From contig NW_019091424.1 in the NCBI RefSeq assembly GCF_001949145.1, forward strand, positions 1,338,104-1,402,103: 64,000 bases of DNA. Direction: 5' to 3'. Positions 1 to 14,200 of the stretch are shown piece after piece. Each line of letters starts with the position of its first letter. Positions within the stretch are counted from its first letter, which is position 1. This stretch comes from Acanthaster planci (lineage: Eukaryota > Echinodermata > Asteroidea > Valvatida > Acanthasteridae). The position numbers were made by a program, and so were the translations under genes. The notes under the pieces are model-generated. The model saw nothing but the letters and a program-made list of their open reading frames with translations. It was not told where the DNA came from and did no database searches.

Positions 1-2024
1 TTAAACTGCCAGTGATGACGAGAGTAAAGCTGCAAATGTATGCATACCTTCAGTCAAAATGCTGTCAAATAAAGCCAGTGGAAGAAAGCTGACAAAGTTA
101 CATCCACTCAGTAGCTGGATGTAACTTGGTTTTAAGAGGGGTTGTATTAACTTTGGCAACATGTTCGCATGTACATTTTACTTAGTATTCCACTTCCACA
201 AGGTTTTGATTTGTATTTTGATGAGATGTTGTGATATCAGTAAAGTTAATTTGTGTCAACTTGTATCGGGAAAAAGGGTTTTTAAGTCGTGTGTTTTGCT
301 CCGAATTGTCTCCAGATTGAGGTGCCTTGCTACCACTGTGTGAAAAACTTGTATATGATTTCTGCCACTTTTGCCAAGTAAATGTACATGTACTGTAGAA
401 TTCTAACATAGCAATATAATTATACTCCCATCTTATACTGTATTTATGTACTTTGAGTCTTAAAGTTTTGTATAAGTTGCTTGTATGACAAATACATGTA
501 GTATACATTCTGATTTCTGGAAATTTCTGAGCTGGGGGTTAATCAGATCTTTGAGTGCAGGAATTGGATAAAACCTGAGACCGATAAAAATTTGTGAACA
601 TTTCAGTTTATGTAAGTGAATTCCCGTGTAATTAGTATTTGTAACTTTTTTCACTTAGATGAAGTGGACTTAAGATGTACCGTGTTCGGGAAATGTAGTA
701 ACATTATGTTTAAGTTGAGTGGAAAATCTGTGAGAAAATCATTTTGTCTCATTGAGAGAGTTTGGTCAAATCAGCCTCAGACGAGAGACATGAGTACATG
801 TACAAGTGTGTAAAGGCTGTTTGTCATTTCATTTCTGTCAAGACAGAAGCATCAGTGAAATTTGTTCCATTCTATCAATCTGATCATTAGCTGTAAGTTG
901 CCATTTTGTCACCTTTCATAAACTGAAAAGTTTGTTAACTATATTTCCTGCATTCATATTTGTGATTCTGCCGTTTTATTGTTATTATAAATTGTTTATG
1001 CATTCCTATTTAGCTGCAGCAACCAACAAAGACTTGCTTTGAAGGAACTATTTTTATCTGAGCATTTACAGAGTGATTGGGTCATTTGTATGATTTCAGG
1101 AGAAACACTACAAAATCTAACAGTTTGTATCAGTACCATATTTGACCAGGAAAAAGTCAACCGTTGTGGGTGGATGACTTCTCTTTGTGCTGGAATTGTT
1201 GTCGGGAAGCTGAAAAAGCCCTGGATTTGTGGCCAGATCAATGCATCTGTCCAAACAGTACTTAAAAGAGATTGGTATTCCAACATGGGACTCTAGACTT
1301 AATTGGGCACTACGTCAAGGACTAGCATGGCTGCGTTTCTAAAAGTGTACTCGGTGACATGCGATTTTGATTGTTTTTTCGTTAAGCAGAAAGTAATTGT
1401 TCTGCTACTTAATAGACAGCATTCCAAGTCGATTGATCTTAACATGATTTTTTGTGTCATTTTAAATCTGCTTTTGAAGTTTTGAGTAATGTTTTCCTGA
1501 ATCAATTGGTGATTGCAGATTTTGATTTCCTTCTATCCTTCTTGTGCCTTGAATAAGTTTTCAGAAAACAAGCTACTTTCCTCTATGCAGTACTATTGAT
1601 ACCTTCTGAAATATAAAGTATTCTCTTATAGGTGCTAGAGACACATTCACTAAATGATGGCGGAGCTTCAAAAAAGTAGCATTCATGTCCAGCAGTAGAA
1701 TTGCTAATAAATTTATTCAGAACTTTTGCAATTTTTGTTGTGTTGTGTGCATTTCTTCATTAGGTTGAATTCTACATAGAACAGCAAGTGTTTTATGGGG
1801 AGTCAGGCAACTTTTGTGGAGGGGAGGGAAATTATAGAAATTGTACCATTGCGTAATCAATTTAACTACTTGAATACAGTGTACTGATTGATTTGAATCA
1901 TTCTCGTGAAATCAGAAAATAGATTGATCAAGGAATCTTTTGTTTTAAAGTGGCTGAATGAAAGTTTTCCAGTTAAATGCAGTTGAATATTCCCATTTTT
2001 CATCACTGACAAACTAGAGCAGAT

Positions 2025-2102
2025 CTAGCCCCACTGGTGTGGCACGGACTCTCACTCCCGATCGCGCGGGAGTGACAGTCCGTGCCACACTAGTGGGGCT
2101 AG
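2025..2102. mobile_element. 78-bp hairpin mini-element with 7-bp target duplication
   Basis: Two ~36-bp arms beginning CTAGCCCCACT and ending AGTGGGGCTAG pair almost perfectly (two mismatches seen) around a 6-base loop at 2061-2066. The flanks carry the direct repeat AGCAGAT (2018-2024 and 2103-2109), as expected for a target-site duplication. I infer a very short non-autonomous foldback/MITE insertion. The superfamily is not identifiable from this copy. Confidence 0.7.
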
Positions 2103-2440
2103 AGCAGATGTGAGATTGAAGACTGATTTGCATAACCATACACAAATCGTTTGTGCAGAATTCTATAGTGTGCCATTTAATAGGCCACACACACCCAGCT
2201 TGCAGGTATACAGACAGCCACAAGAAAGATATTGCGACTGTTGAATGCATTTTTTCCCTGACCACTGGGTTCTGATGGCAAATTTTTCTTTCCAAAATAC
2301 CTAGGCCTACATTGCAACCAAAGCCCAAAGTTTTGCGATCTCACCAAGTGATGAGGGTGGCGGGGAAACCAAGTACGACTTGAAAGAAGACTATGACCAA
2401 CCAACGAAATTGTTATGGAAAGTTGTTATACCAGGCACAA

Positions 2441-2612
2441 AATGGGACAGAGGGGTACTTCCCCCCCCAACAAGTCCAATCCCTATACACGCTCCAGTCT
2501 ATTGTCACTTAACACATCCCCCGTAGATGTCTGAAAAGAATTCCCGAGATAACAATGACCAACACAAAGGCGGGGGGGGGGGGTTCTCTCTGTCCCATAG
2601 TTTGCTTCATAT
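2441..2612. repeat. Copy 1 of a duplicated ~170-bp repeat
   Basis: This segment and 2765-2936 share the same order of motifs: a GGGACAG/GAGACCG start, AGGGGTAC, a C-run, TCCAA(T/C)CCCTATACAC, a second C-run, AGATGTCTGAAA, an AATGACC(A/G)ACACAAAG block, a long G-run, and TCTCTC(T/C)GTC. The two copies lie ~325 bp apart in the same orientation. This is a local direct duplication or two insertions of one family. It has no coding content. Confidence 0.65.
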
Positions 2613-2764
2613 TAAAGTTGTCTCGAAGAGATGTGGTCTGCTTGGCAGATGAAAATGTCTACAATTACGCCTTAATTAAAAAAACAGTGTTTTTAATCCT
2701 GCCCTCACACTGCTGGGGAGTAATCACCTGTTTCTAGTTTGTCAGTTGAATATACCCAGCAAGA

Positions 2765-2936
2765 AATGAGACCGAGGGGTACCCCCCAACATGTCCAACC
2801 CCTATACACATTCCAGACTATTGTTACTTAACACCCCCCCCCAGATGTCTGAAAGAAATTCCCCAGATTCCTGCGAGACAATGACCGACACAAAGCAGGG
2901 GGGGGGCTCTCTCCGTCTCATACCTTGCTGCATATG
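2765..2936. repeat. Copy 2 of the duplicated ~170-bp repeat
   Basis: This is the direct-orientation partner of 2441-2612, with the same motif order and scattered substitutions. The C-run and G-run lengths differ between copies, as usual for homopolymers. Confidence 0.65.
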
Positions 2937-5159
2937 CAGTTGAATTTGAGGCCCAATGTGCCATGGTCAGCATAAAAGACAGATTAGACCTCGCGTCTAC
3001 GTCCATGGTTAAAGCAATAGCAGGTGCTGTAACTTTTCTCGGAGGCAGGTGAAGTCTTGATTGCAATGAGCGCCAATTGAAGAGGCAGATATTTGTGTTA
3101 TTTGTTCATCTTCTTATTGTCAATGGTCGAGCCTCAGTGTGTGCGACCGTAGATGAAGAAGCGAACTCATGTTGCTTGTGCGGGGTTTGGTCCTTTATTG
3201 GCCCGCAGGTTTGGCTAGTTGCAGCTCGGTGTTATATGTTAGCGCGCATTTTGTCAGTTGTAATTGAATACGGTTACTTGAATCACCGAGTATGACGCTC
3301 AATTTTCTGCTTTTATGGATGGCAGATCTGCTCAAACAAACCTGTAAGTAGTTTCACAGATTCATACAATATAAGTGGAAAGAATTCTGCATTTTGTTAT
3401 CAGTGAAAATTCCACTTTTGTTCATCAGATATCATTTAAAATTCTCCGTCGATCAGTGCAAAGTTCTTAGAACACACGAATTTGAAAGTTGATGGGAAAT
3501 TCATGTGAAATGTTCTGTATGCGATGAATTTCAAAACTTACCGCTATTTTTGAGAATACATTCTGAACATTTTGTAACTACTGTGTACTCAGCCTGACTC
3601 ACATGTGTTGATTTTTACCTCTAGCAGAACGTAACCATTTTTAATAGGTAAAATTTTATGGTGCTTTCTTTCGTCAACATTATTTTAATCCTGCAAAAAT
3701 GCCTGAATAAGTTACTTTCGGGTAAATAGTTCTTGAAACAAAGTTGTTTACAGCCAGTTCAGTAATATGAAAAATTCATCTTACATAATTGAAGGTTTTA
3801 TCTATGCGTTCATTGTGTTGTTTGGAAATTGGATTTAAGCATTGGTTGTATAAAGCTTATCAAGTTTAAGTAGATAAGGTTATTTCTGCACAGCATCAAG
3901 GACAAAGATGCATTGAGCTGCTGGTCATTTCCAAGCTGATATTTAATGAACAGTTACACCGGCCCCGTCAAAAGAAAGTTGGATGACATTGTTTGGCTGT
4001 GTTGTTGTACGGGACAAATGTTTAAAATTATGTCAAGTTGCTCAAGTTGTGCAGGTCAACAAAGAACGAGCCTGGATCTCAGCTCTGCATTAAGTCAGTC
4101 ATTGGATCTGTATTTTTGCATCCTAAACTGTCAAAATTATGCAATACTGAGAGTGCAGTTTAATAAATAACAGAGTTATTGAAATGCATTTCTAGGGGCT
4201 GTATGAATCAGGATGAAAATTCCTCCTGTTGCATCTTAATTGGTGTTTGTTTGTTCCACTTTGAACAACAAGTTCTGCACTTCCTAAAGTAGAGCACTTG
4301 TTGCAATTGATGGAACATATAATTACTCCTGCATGTCACCATGGAAGAGCCTACCCTCCGAACTTTATGACATCTGTCATGTTATCAATGCCTTTTATCA
4401 GTGTCTTGTCAACAACTTGTCCCACTGTTATCAGATAAATCCTCCTGATAGATTGTTTGTTATGCTCTCCTGGCATGAGATTAATTCTTTTGTAAACAAG
4501 TCTTTTCTTTCCTATCTGTTCTAACCTGACCAGAATTAATAAGGGTTCCTGTTTCTTTTTAAATTTTTTTTCTAAATATTCAGTAATTTGATTAAAATGA
4601 GCCAATGTTGCGACTGTAAAATGCTAGAAAAGAGCCTGCAAAACTGTCACATATTGTACCAAGTAAAAAGTTTCTGTTCCACGACGTGTTTCCTGTTGAA
4701 ATTAAATTGTTGCTTCTCCAATAAAAATGTCAATAAATGCTAGAAGACAACGCAACATGTTTGCATGATGGCCTGACTCATGGGCTCCCTGTCTGTGGCT
4801 AATGACCTCGTTTCAGGCAACCTCTTCAGGGGTCCAGTCTTAAATCTGGACAGATACCACAAGATAACCTAATATTGAGACAGGCGACCAGGATCCCTCT
4901 ATCTAAAAATGACCCCATTATTAAATAACCCCCTCAAATACTCCCACCGCTCTCATCAAGGGTGGACGTATTGCACAGAAGCAAAATTATTTGCCCACAC
5001 CCCTCGGTCGACTTTGAAGGTGCCAAAGTTTCATCAGTTTCTTGGTGAAAGTTGGTCAGCCAGTCCTCGTCTTTTGGCAACCAATATTTTCCTCGTGTAA
5101 ATGCCGTGATCTTGCGGAAAACGGTGCAGATCTTGGTAACATTTTCTCCCCTCTACACC

Positions 5160-5214
5160 ATGCACCTGTTCGTAGCGACCTTGATGTTGCCACTATTTGT
5201 GGCAGGATCACTGG
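5160..5214 (+). other. Exon 1: signal peptide
   Basis: The exon encodes [19 protein letters not shown] up to a GTGAGT donor, ending in phase 1. It has a hydrophobic core and small residues near the end, as expected for a cleavable signal sequence. Confidence 0.85.
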
Positions 5215-8200
5215 GTGAGTGAAATTCTTTCTTTGTCCTGTATTAGATTCAAATAGATTCATAAGTAAGAGCCTTTGAAAACCTCAAAAACATTTGTTTT
5301 TATATTCCACAAACATGTAAAAACTGACTTCTGGACTTAGTGAATGAGGGCAGCCTTCAGGCCAGGAGTTAAATGTCATTTACCAAAAATAACTCCTTTT
5401 CTTTCCTTTTCTTGGTCTCAGCAATGGTGAATTGAGTAGCGTTGAGTTTTGGGCGATATTTTATTTTTTAGTGAGATCATCTTTCATTTTGGTTTCGGAG
5501 TTTTCAATTCCTAAAGCTGACAATAGCCTACATTTTTAATATTTACAGGTCAAACCACCTTGGCACCGTGCCAATCCAACGAGAGACGGTGTGATGACAT
5601 GACCTGCCTGGCCAGAGACAAATTCTGTGATTTCCGCGAGGACTGCCCGGATGCATCTGATGAGCTAATGTGCCGTAAGTAGGCCTAGCCCGGAACTGTC
5701 AAAAGAGATCATTTAAGGGAATTGAGAAATAAAACAGACCCAAGAACATTGTGAAATTTGGAAGGCTGCAGAACCTGTCAGTAATTTAAGAAATCTTCTT
5801 GGAAATATGGGCAAATGTTGCCCCATTCCTATAATTGACAGAAGAGAACATGCTTCCCCCCAAACTGCATGTAACTGCAAATCACCAAGTGTTCTTCAAC
5901 CTAAGAAATCCAAGTGTAAAGTCGTCTTGTCAGACCTAACTTTGCTGATGGCCCCTTGGAAAACTCATGTGTGTTGTTTCCTTGGTCATCAGCGAGGACG
6001 TGCAGCTTCGAGGACGGCCTGTGTTACTGGACCCAGGACGCTGCAGATGACTTTGATTGGAGCACGCGTGTGGGGGGACAGGACCCCAGCGACAGCTTCC
6101 AGGGACCCAGGGTGGACCACACACTGGACAGCTTCACTGGTAAGCTGGATGCTGGGCACCAACCTTTGATGTCCGCTCAAAAAACCAATTTTTGGTGAAG
6201 TGTTCATCGCAGGTCTCCCTTAAATCCCTTCAAAGTCCATGCATCACAAGTCTCACACAAGCCACCCAACACCCGGGCACAGTATCCAGGCAAAACTGGA
6301 CTCGAGAAAGGACTTGTAAAAGGGCTTTATTTCCACAGAAGTGACTGCGACGCTGTCTCAGTCCATGGATGAACTTATTGCAGCTGTTTTAATCTCAGCT
6401 ACAATTTAGCCAAACACATATATAATTGGCCACTCTCACCACAAGGTGATGCAGCAAAAATTGCCCCTTTTTATCAAATTGACAATGACACCAAGCTATC
6501 TGCAGTAATTTACTTCTTGCATTGGTGCTTCGTATTTGGAATATGAACTTCTGTAGACCCATAAACAGGGTCCAAGGAAGGATTCTATATAGGGCCCTGT
6601 TTTACAGGTCCAGAGCTGCTCTGACCTTTCTGTGAGTTGATTGCTAAACTTACCCTGCTTTACCCTTCCTTGTGCCAAAGGACATTATTTGTATGTTGAT
6701 GGTTCCATCTCGCCGGGGATGAACACCCGTGCCCGGCTCATCAGTCCCACGTTCGCCCTCTGCGGCCGCACCTGCAAGATCAGCCTCTGGTACTACATCT
6801 TCGGCGTCGAGTTTGGCGACCTGGAGGTCATCATCCGCACCGCCGCCGCTGCCGGCGAACGGAAGCTGTTGAAGCTGAGCGACGACGTCAGCGACAAGAA
6901 CATGTGGATCTATGAGGACTTTGCCGTGGACTCCTGCGCTTCAAATTTCCAGGTGTGCTTCCAGGTTTCCAATAATATCCTAATTTTTGTCGGCAGAGCT
7001 GTTTCTAAATTTCTCCTTCACGATGAACTTATATGCATGTGTTTTGTATTCGTTCTTCAAATGTAGATAATCATAGACGCAGAGGACAAGCAGGAGATTC
7101 CATCGGTCGGAGGTTTTGCCATCGATGACATCCGCTTCGAAGACTGCCCGCCCGCCGAGAGTAAGTTGGTCTGCGGGGTGACCGAGTCGCAGTGCTCGGC
7201 AGGCCAGTGCTACCCGACGACCCGCCGCTGCGACTTCCAAGTGGACTGCTGCGACCTGAGCGACGAGGACCGGTCGGCCTGTACTGCAGGTAGGATGAAT
7301 GTTTGTTGGTTTGTCCATCTCTCTCTATGAAGGGCAAAATTTTTTTTTCTTTCACCATTGTTTTCTGATGAGCTTTTACAAATCTTACTGAACTTGCAGT
7401 GGATTTTGCTCAGAAGGTTGAGTCATTATACTATAGCGACTTGCTTGTACTTGGCTTTGTTGGATCAGAACTCAGATCCTAGACACTTTGAAATAAAGAC
7501 AAACAGTTTTCCAAAAATACAAGAGCTTGTTGTGTTTTGTGATTTTTTTGTTCTTCATATTCTGTAGCTGGCTACTCCATGTGTGACTTTGAGTCTGGCA
7601 TCTGTGATGACATGTGGTATCAGGTTGCCGACGATGACTTCGACTGGAGGCGACGCAACGGGGCCACGGGATCTGCTGGCACCGGGCCAAGGACAGATCA
7701 CACCACTTACACATCGGAAGGTGAGTGATGTGTTTCTGTTATTCTCCTAGCAAAGTGTGTCTATTAATTTTTGCATTCGTGTAGACACCAAGTTCCAATT
7801 TTCGGCACCCATTGTCAAGTCTGGTTTTCACAGTAACTGGTGAAATACTTGACCTAGAGACCAGACTTTTATTTCAAGGACGTTGGACGGCATTGGCTGT
7901 AATAGGTCCACTGTACGCTTCCTCCCAACAAGACAAAGCTGTCACACTTCTTATCATGGTTACTATGTAGAAATATCCCAAAATGAGTTTCGATAGTTTT
8001 GCCTGGAAAGGAATGCTTTGTCCCTCTCCGATCCCCTCCCAAGTGTGCTGTTTTCAAACAAAAAAGATAAATTTGTAATACGGGCATTTCACAATAGTGC
8101 GCCTCCAAGAGTTTGCAACGTGTTGGCCAATTACGATGCGTGAAATCTGTTGATCCAACGCGCGTTTGGAAATTTAAGGGTCAATAGATTTCATGTATTG

Positions 8201-11200
8201 TGATTGGCCAGCGCGTTGCAAACTCTTGGAGTGTACAATTATGAATCGTCCGTGTTAGACTGTTTAGATATGTGGAAGTTTTTCAAACTTGAAAATACAC
8301 AGAGTAATTAAATATGATTTGTTTTTATTTGCGTTGCCATGTAATTGCTGCGGGTTAGGTTATTACATCTACACGGAGGCCAGTCAACCGAGAATTATCA
8401 ACGACAAAGCCCAGTTTGCCTCTCGTCCTCTCAAGGCTGCAGCCTTGATTGACGCCTGCTCGGTGAGTTCCAACAATATCAGCCCAAATCTTGTCCTCGT
8501 AGACATGGCGCCACCAGATGCCGTCGTCAGTGAGAGAGCATGCTTTAAATGCAAACATCACTGTATAAAGCACTGAGTTTATTTCCGTCCAGTAAAGTAC
8601 ACTCGCATCTTCCTACTTTTTCCAGTTTTTCTGTTTGAACAAATTGCAAAAGAGAGAAATTGGGCCCATTGTTTATCGTCAACACCCGTGAAAATGCTTT
8701 TTTGACATTAAATCGCTGTGAAATTTTTTCCAAGGCAGCGTAAGCCCAATTTCACGTTGGAAAGTGAAGTCAGCTCCACGATGCGGGATTGGTTCACGAC
8801 TGTTTCATGGCATTTTCAAGGATTAACCCAAGCACAAAGTTAGTTAGAAGGACACCCTGGTAGCCTGGTTTGGCTCACTGTATTCACACAGTCTTTTCAC
8901 TTGGCTTCAAGGTGTCTGCAAAGGGGCAATAGTGAAGGTCATTTTCACAGTGTTTTCACCAGGAGAACAGCGGTGAAGTCGCCATGAAAAAATTCACGGT
9001 GAAACTGCGCAAATTCACTGTAAATTCACAGGGTTGGAAATTCATAGTTAACACTGCTGGGTGTTGCACAAACTCCTAAAAGTTAATCCCCAGCCGCTTA
9101 CTCTAAACTGCAAGAACTTAGATGAATCAAGGAATGTATTTGGTCATGGATGTTGGACACAGTAGAGGGTGTACATCAATGATTGGTTAGCAGCCAACAA
9201 CTGTAGACAACAAACTCTTCTGATGTCTGTTGTGTTGTATTTAGTAAGCACAGCCAGATTATTTTCTTGCATTTTGAACCAGCTACGTTTTTTCTACCAC
9301 ATGCGGGGTGACTTCATTGGTACCCTGAATGTCTACACTGCCACCAAAATCAACGGTCCCATGACCCTCATCTGGAGCCGAGAGGGGGAGAAAGATTACT
9401 GGTCTCGCAAGGAACTGGAACTTCAGAGCTCCTCAGATTTCATGGTACAGTAGCCAGGATTTGTTTGTGCCTTCCACCCTACTTTGAAATGCTAAAGTCT
9501 AAAATGTTTTAAAGCTAACCGTTTCCTTGTGGAAATGTGTCGAACTTTAGCTCATTTGTAGATTAAATCTTGCTGTGACAGCAAAAATTTAAGTCAACGC
9601 TCATTTTTGTGCCAGGAGTGATTAACCAACTTTTGGGTTCCACCACGTAGGCCAAGAAATTCAATTGCCAACACTTTTTTTCTGTTAGCCAGCATTGCTG
9701 GTAACTGATTGATTGTCCCTTAGTTAATCCTTTTTGTGCTGACAATTTCAGTTCGTTTGTGAGGCTTCAAGGTGACAGACTTCATTCTTAAAGTTCAAAA
9801 CGCCCTCTTTGCAGATTATCTTTGAAGGTGTCATTGGTCTGACAGCAGAGGGCGACATTGCACTGGACGACATCTCCTTAACCCCGGGCTGCGTGTGGTC
9901 ATCTGACCCCCTCCCCGTTGCCACCACACCAGCGCCAGGTAAAGAAAAAAGAAAGTTCATTCAAACTTCCTTCGGCGGATTCAAAACCTCAGCACTGATA
10001 TCAGCATCTCCTGCATGAATGGAGTTACCTTTTAGTTTGTAATTCAATTCAGGAACGACTGTGCCCTCCCACTGTCGGCGACGGAGTGATTTCGCTTGTT
10101 ATGACGGCATGACCTGCGTGGATGAAGACAGAGTTTGTGACTTCAGACCAGACTGTCCAGATGGATCTGACGAAATGACCTGCCGTAAGTATCGATTTCA
10201 AGGTCATTGGTATAACCTACCTGCATGCAGCAGCTTCAAGGAATAGCTAATCTGTTCCTGATTTCTGCCTGGACTGCAAAAGATACGATATATCATGCCA
10301 ATAATAAATTCATGAAATCTGTAAATCCAAGATGGCAGAGCCAGGAAACGTCGTGACATTCTGGCTGAATGTAAGTTGCAAGGAAGTAACACCTGCTTTG
10401 CTGAGTTCATATGTTGTGGGCATCACGAAGTTAACATTGTCTTTGTGAGTCACTCGTATTATGTTGACTGATGTCTGGAGAGAGTCGCTAATCTGTGAAT
10501 TTGTATCGTGCTGTTTGTTTAGCTATGGCCTGTACTTTTGAGGCTGATGCCTGTTATTTCACTGAGACGACCCCGGATAATTTTGATTGGATGAGAGCTA
10601 GGGGTGCCGATACCATGGCAACACCAAATGCGGCACCAAGAGAGGACGTAACACTAAGGACAGATCAAGGTAGGAGCAACTACCCCTGAGAAATGTCTCA
10701 CGTAAAAAAATGTGTCACAGATATACAGTAAACAAATGTGTTGTAATCACAATTGCATTTTCTAACATCAAAATTGCTTGTTCTTGTAGGAAATATTTGG
10801 TGCATCGTTGTCAAAATCTATTATTTAAGAGCAATCCTAGTTCAAGGAGTAACTTTGAGGAGTAACTAAAATGTAAAAGGAGTTGGTGAACCGTATTTGT
10901 TCCCAGATAATTTCACACGATAAAGGCCTGTTTTACATAAGCACATTGTCAGGTGTGTCAGTGGGACATTGCTGGAAATTAAACCAAGCCCACTCACACA
11001 ATCATAGCATTGAGACCCAGTGGAACTGAACGTTAACTGTCAGGGTCAGATCTAGAACAAACTTTTTATGAGGAACACTGTTTATTGTGCCCAAAATGGC
11101 CTTTTTGAAGGGAGAGGCTTATGTTTGGGGATTGTCAATGCTGGTTAGAGGAGGGAAAGTAAAGTGGTCCCCTGCCAATTGCCTCGTTTTCTAAACTAAA

Positions 11201-14200
11201 GTTCTCTTTGGGGGGCGTGGCCCCTTTTGACCCCCCCGCCCCCTGATCTGGCAATATATATTAACCGGTGGTTGCTGTTAGTACACATCAGTGTTGCATT
11301 TGAGTCCATCACTAGTCTTTTCCCAAAGTACCGTCACAACGTCAGTCACACAAGTCTCTTCACAATAAGAAACAGGGTGACCAGTGCAGTTCATTTGAAT
11401 AGCTTGTGCATTGGCTTAAGACTGAATGACTTGTGATGGATTGGTGACAGTCTTACAGGGACTTGTGATGGACTCAAATACACACTGCATGCCTGTACTT
11501 GCAATTTCAACAATGGATGTCTCGTCGGTGCATGGATGGTCCCTGACATGGAGGCAAAGTCTGAAAAGGGAGATTCTTTTTTTTCGTCCACAGGTTTTTA
11601 CATGTACATCGCGGCATTCGGCACCATCACCGAGTCGCAGCTCGCCGCGATGTCCAGCGCGACCTACAACAGCGCCGACACCAACTGCAAGCTGTCCTTC
11701 TACTACTACATGGCGGGAACATTGCCAGGGGAACTCAGCCTGTACCTCGACAACCTGGTCACCGGGGATACGGTGTTGCTATGGCAGAAGAGGATGTCAC
11801 AGGGCGAACAGTGGCAGCAGGCTGTGGTTGGTATAGGCCGCAGGAGGGAGCCTTTTAAGGTATGTGAACTTCCTTTGCATTGTCCTGTCAATCGGTTGCT
11901 GCATGAAAGTGGAATATTTTCCCAACCTGATCGTTGGCGACATTTCCAGGCGGCCAACAACAGGGATAGTAATCTTGTATGGTAGTGATTGCGTGGATAG
12001 AAATTACTCCAGACGTCTTGAGACTGCAGTAAATGATGAGCTTCATCTCCAGTGAGCAAACTTTATTTTTTCACATTCAAAAATCACCTACCACTACAAA
12101 GTTCCACAGTGAATAGGTCATGCGCACAACTGTTTGTGTAAACGGCATTAGCGCAAGGACCACCGCGCAAACCAACGCGCGAATACTCACTGGCAGTGGA
12201 AGTGGGGGGCGGGGGAGCCAGTGGTCCCCACACTTTGTCGATTTGGGGGGTCTGGCCCTCCACTTTTTGCAGGTCCTATAATCGGGTGGGGCTCAGTGGA
12301 TCGACCTATTAATGGTTGATGCCTGATGGTCTAGCTACTGGCCTCCTGACTTTGAAAATCATTCCGTCGCGGGTGCGAATACTCCATTTGTTTGCTTTGC
12401 ATTTGTCCTGGTTCAAAATGATGTCGCAGTTCAGTTTTCTATAGTCTGAATCTCCCATCACATGCTAACATTTTTGCGGCAGTTGCTTAACACAGTTGTT
12501 TGTCCGCTTGTCTTTTTTAACCCATCGTAAATAGGTTCGTTTCTCCAAGGCTCGCTCGGATCGCTACCAAGGCAAGATCGCCATCGATGAAATCTCCTTC
12601 GTGGATTGCACTCTACCTCCCGAGGAGTCCATCTGCCCTCCCTCCAAGCTGACCTGCGATAACAAGGCCTGCATCGATGCCTCCAAAGTCTGCGACTTGG
12701 CCGACGATTGCGGTGATATGTCAGACGAGATGGACATCCTGTGTGGTAAGTCTGACTTCTGCCGATTCCCTTAAAATGTTAGGAGCTGTTTCTGACCTTG
12801 TGAGTGCCCTGTTGACCCTTGCAATGTAATCATGTGACCTTTTGTCCAGTGATCCGAAATGTTAGTTTGCCATTCCTCTTACAGTATATTTCAGGTGTGG
12901 ATCCAAGGGGTGTAAGCAGGTGGAAACCACCCCCCCACACATTGAGACCAAAAAGAGGGGAAATTTGGGAAAATAATACAAAGTAATTTGTGCACCAATA
13001 TCATTGTAGACAATGTATGACACGTATAATGTTTCATCATCGTTTCTGCTTGTCCCAAAAAAAAGACATTAAAAAATCTCCTGCCTGACCCCCCCTGAAA
13101 AATGTCTGGATCCGCCCCTGTATTTGTATAAATAATAAACAGGAAAAATGCTGCTCAAGTTGTCATTTATTTTTGTGTGTGGCAGGTTTGAACGATTACA
13201 AGCTGTGTGACTTTGAGACGGACCTTTGCGGCTGGGTCCAGTCAACCACCGATGAACTGGAGTGGACATGGTGGAACGGGACCACCCTTGATATCAACAG
13301 CGGACCGTCGAGGGATCACACATATGGGACAAGCCTGGGTGAGTCTGCACCCCCTGATCAGCTAAAATGTGGCTAAACCTTCAGTTGTTAGGACGGTGCA
13401 ACTTTTTTTCTCAGTGAGAAGTAAATTGCTGTGATTCAAGATGTGTCACACAGCCTTCCTCAAACAACACCCTCCGATCCTTCCTTGTGCAACCCGTGGC
13501 CTTGTCTTGTTTCCAAGACGTTACTACCTAATGCATGTTACGCATACCCTGGATATATTTGGTATAGAGGGTGAAATTCACAGAAAAACGGCTGGGCTTA
13601 TGCCCTGCAGTAACAGTTTAAGTCATGCAAGTCAATCAAATCCAGGAATTGATCCTTAATGGTAGAACACGATCTATGCCTGAATTGAACACATCATGAA
13701 CTCAATTAAAATTTAAATTGGCGGAGACGTGTAGGCCAAATTTAGCAATACTCGGCTGCAAGGGGAAGTAAAGAAAAGAGAGGCACAAAGGTTTTGAAAC
13801 CAAGACCAGCTGTGGGTCTGTGCGGCGTAAACCTCTTCAAATGGCACTTACTGTAGCAAAAACCCATTCTTCAGGTCATTTTCTCTACTTGGATGGGCAG
13901 TTCCTGCATCCCTTCAAGGCCAGGGCACAGCTCTTGAGCCTCAGCTTCCAAGCCGCCCCCGACGGTTCATGCCAGGTGTGTAATATAGTGTAACTTATCG
14001 ACCGAAATAAGAAGCCGTTACTGCAGTGTAACACAACGCTCTTAAAAAGGCCCCACTCGCGCATACTTGCACATGCCTTTATAAGGTGTCGGGATTTGCC
14101 AAATGCACATGCTCGTCAAATTTTAATGCACGCTTGAATGTAGCTTGCCATCACAAATTGTACCCTGTTGGATAAGTTGGCAGAGATTATTACAGTCATT

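Larger units (their letters stand above)
1..5159. other. Region without a supportable gene
   Basis: This AT-rich stretch contains only short, unrecognisable reading frames on both strands. AATAAA-type signals occur near 65 and again near 4720-4740, so part of it could be the 3' untranslated region of a gene lying to the left, but no coding exon supports that. It contains a hairpin element at 2025-2102 and a duplicated repeat at 2441-2612 and 2765-2936, both described separately. The last ~60 bases form the presumed 5' untranslated region of the MALRD1-like gene. Confidence 0.5.

Noticed and set aside
1039-1296. 85-codon frame near 1.0-1.3 kb (and its antisense)
   Set aside because: No recognisable domain, no splice support and a length expected by chance.
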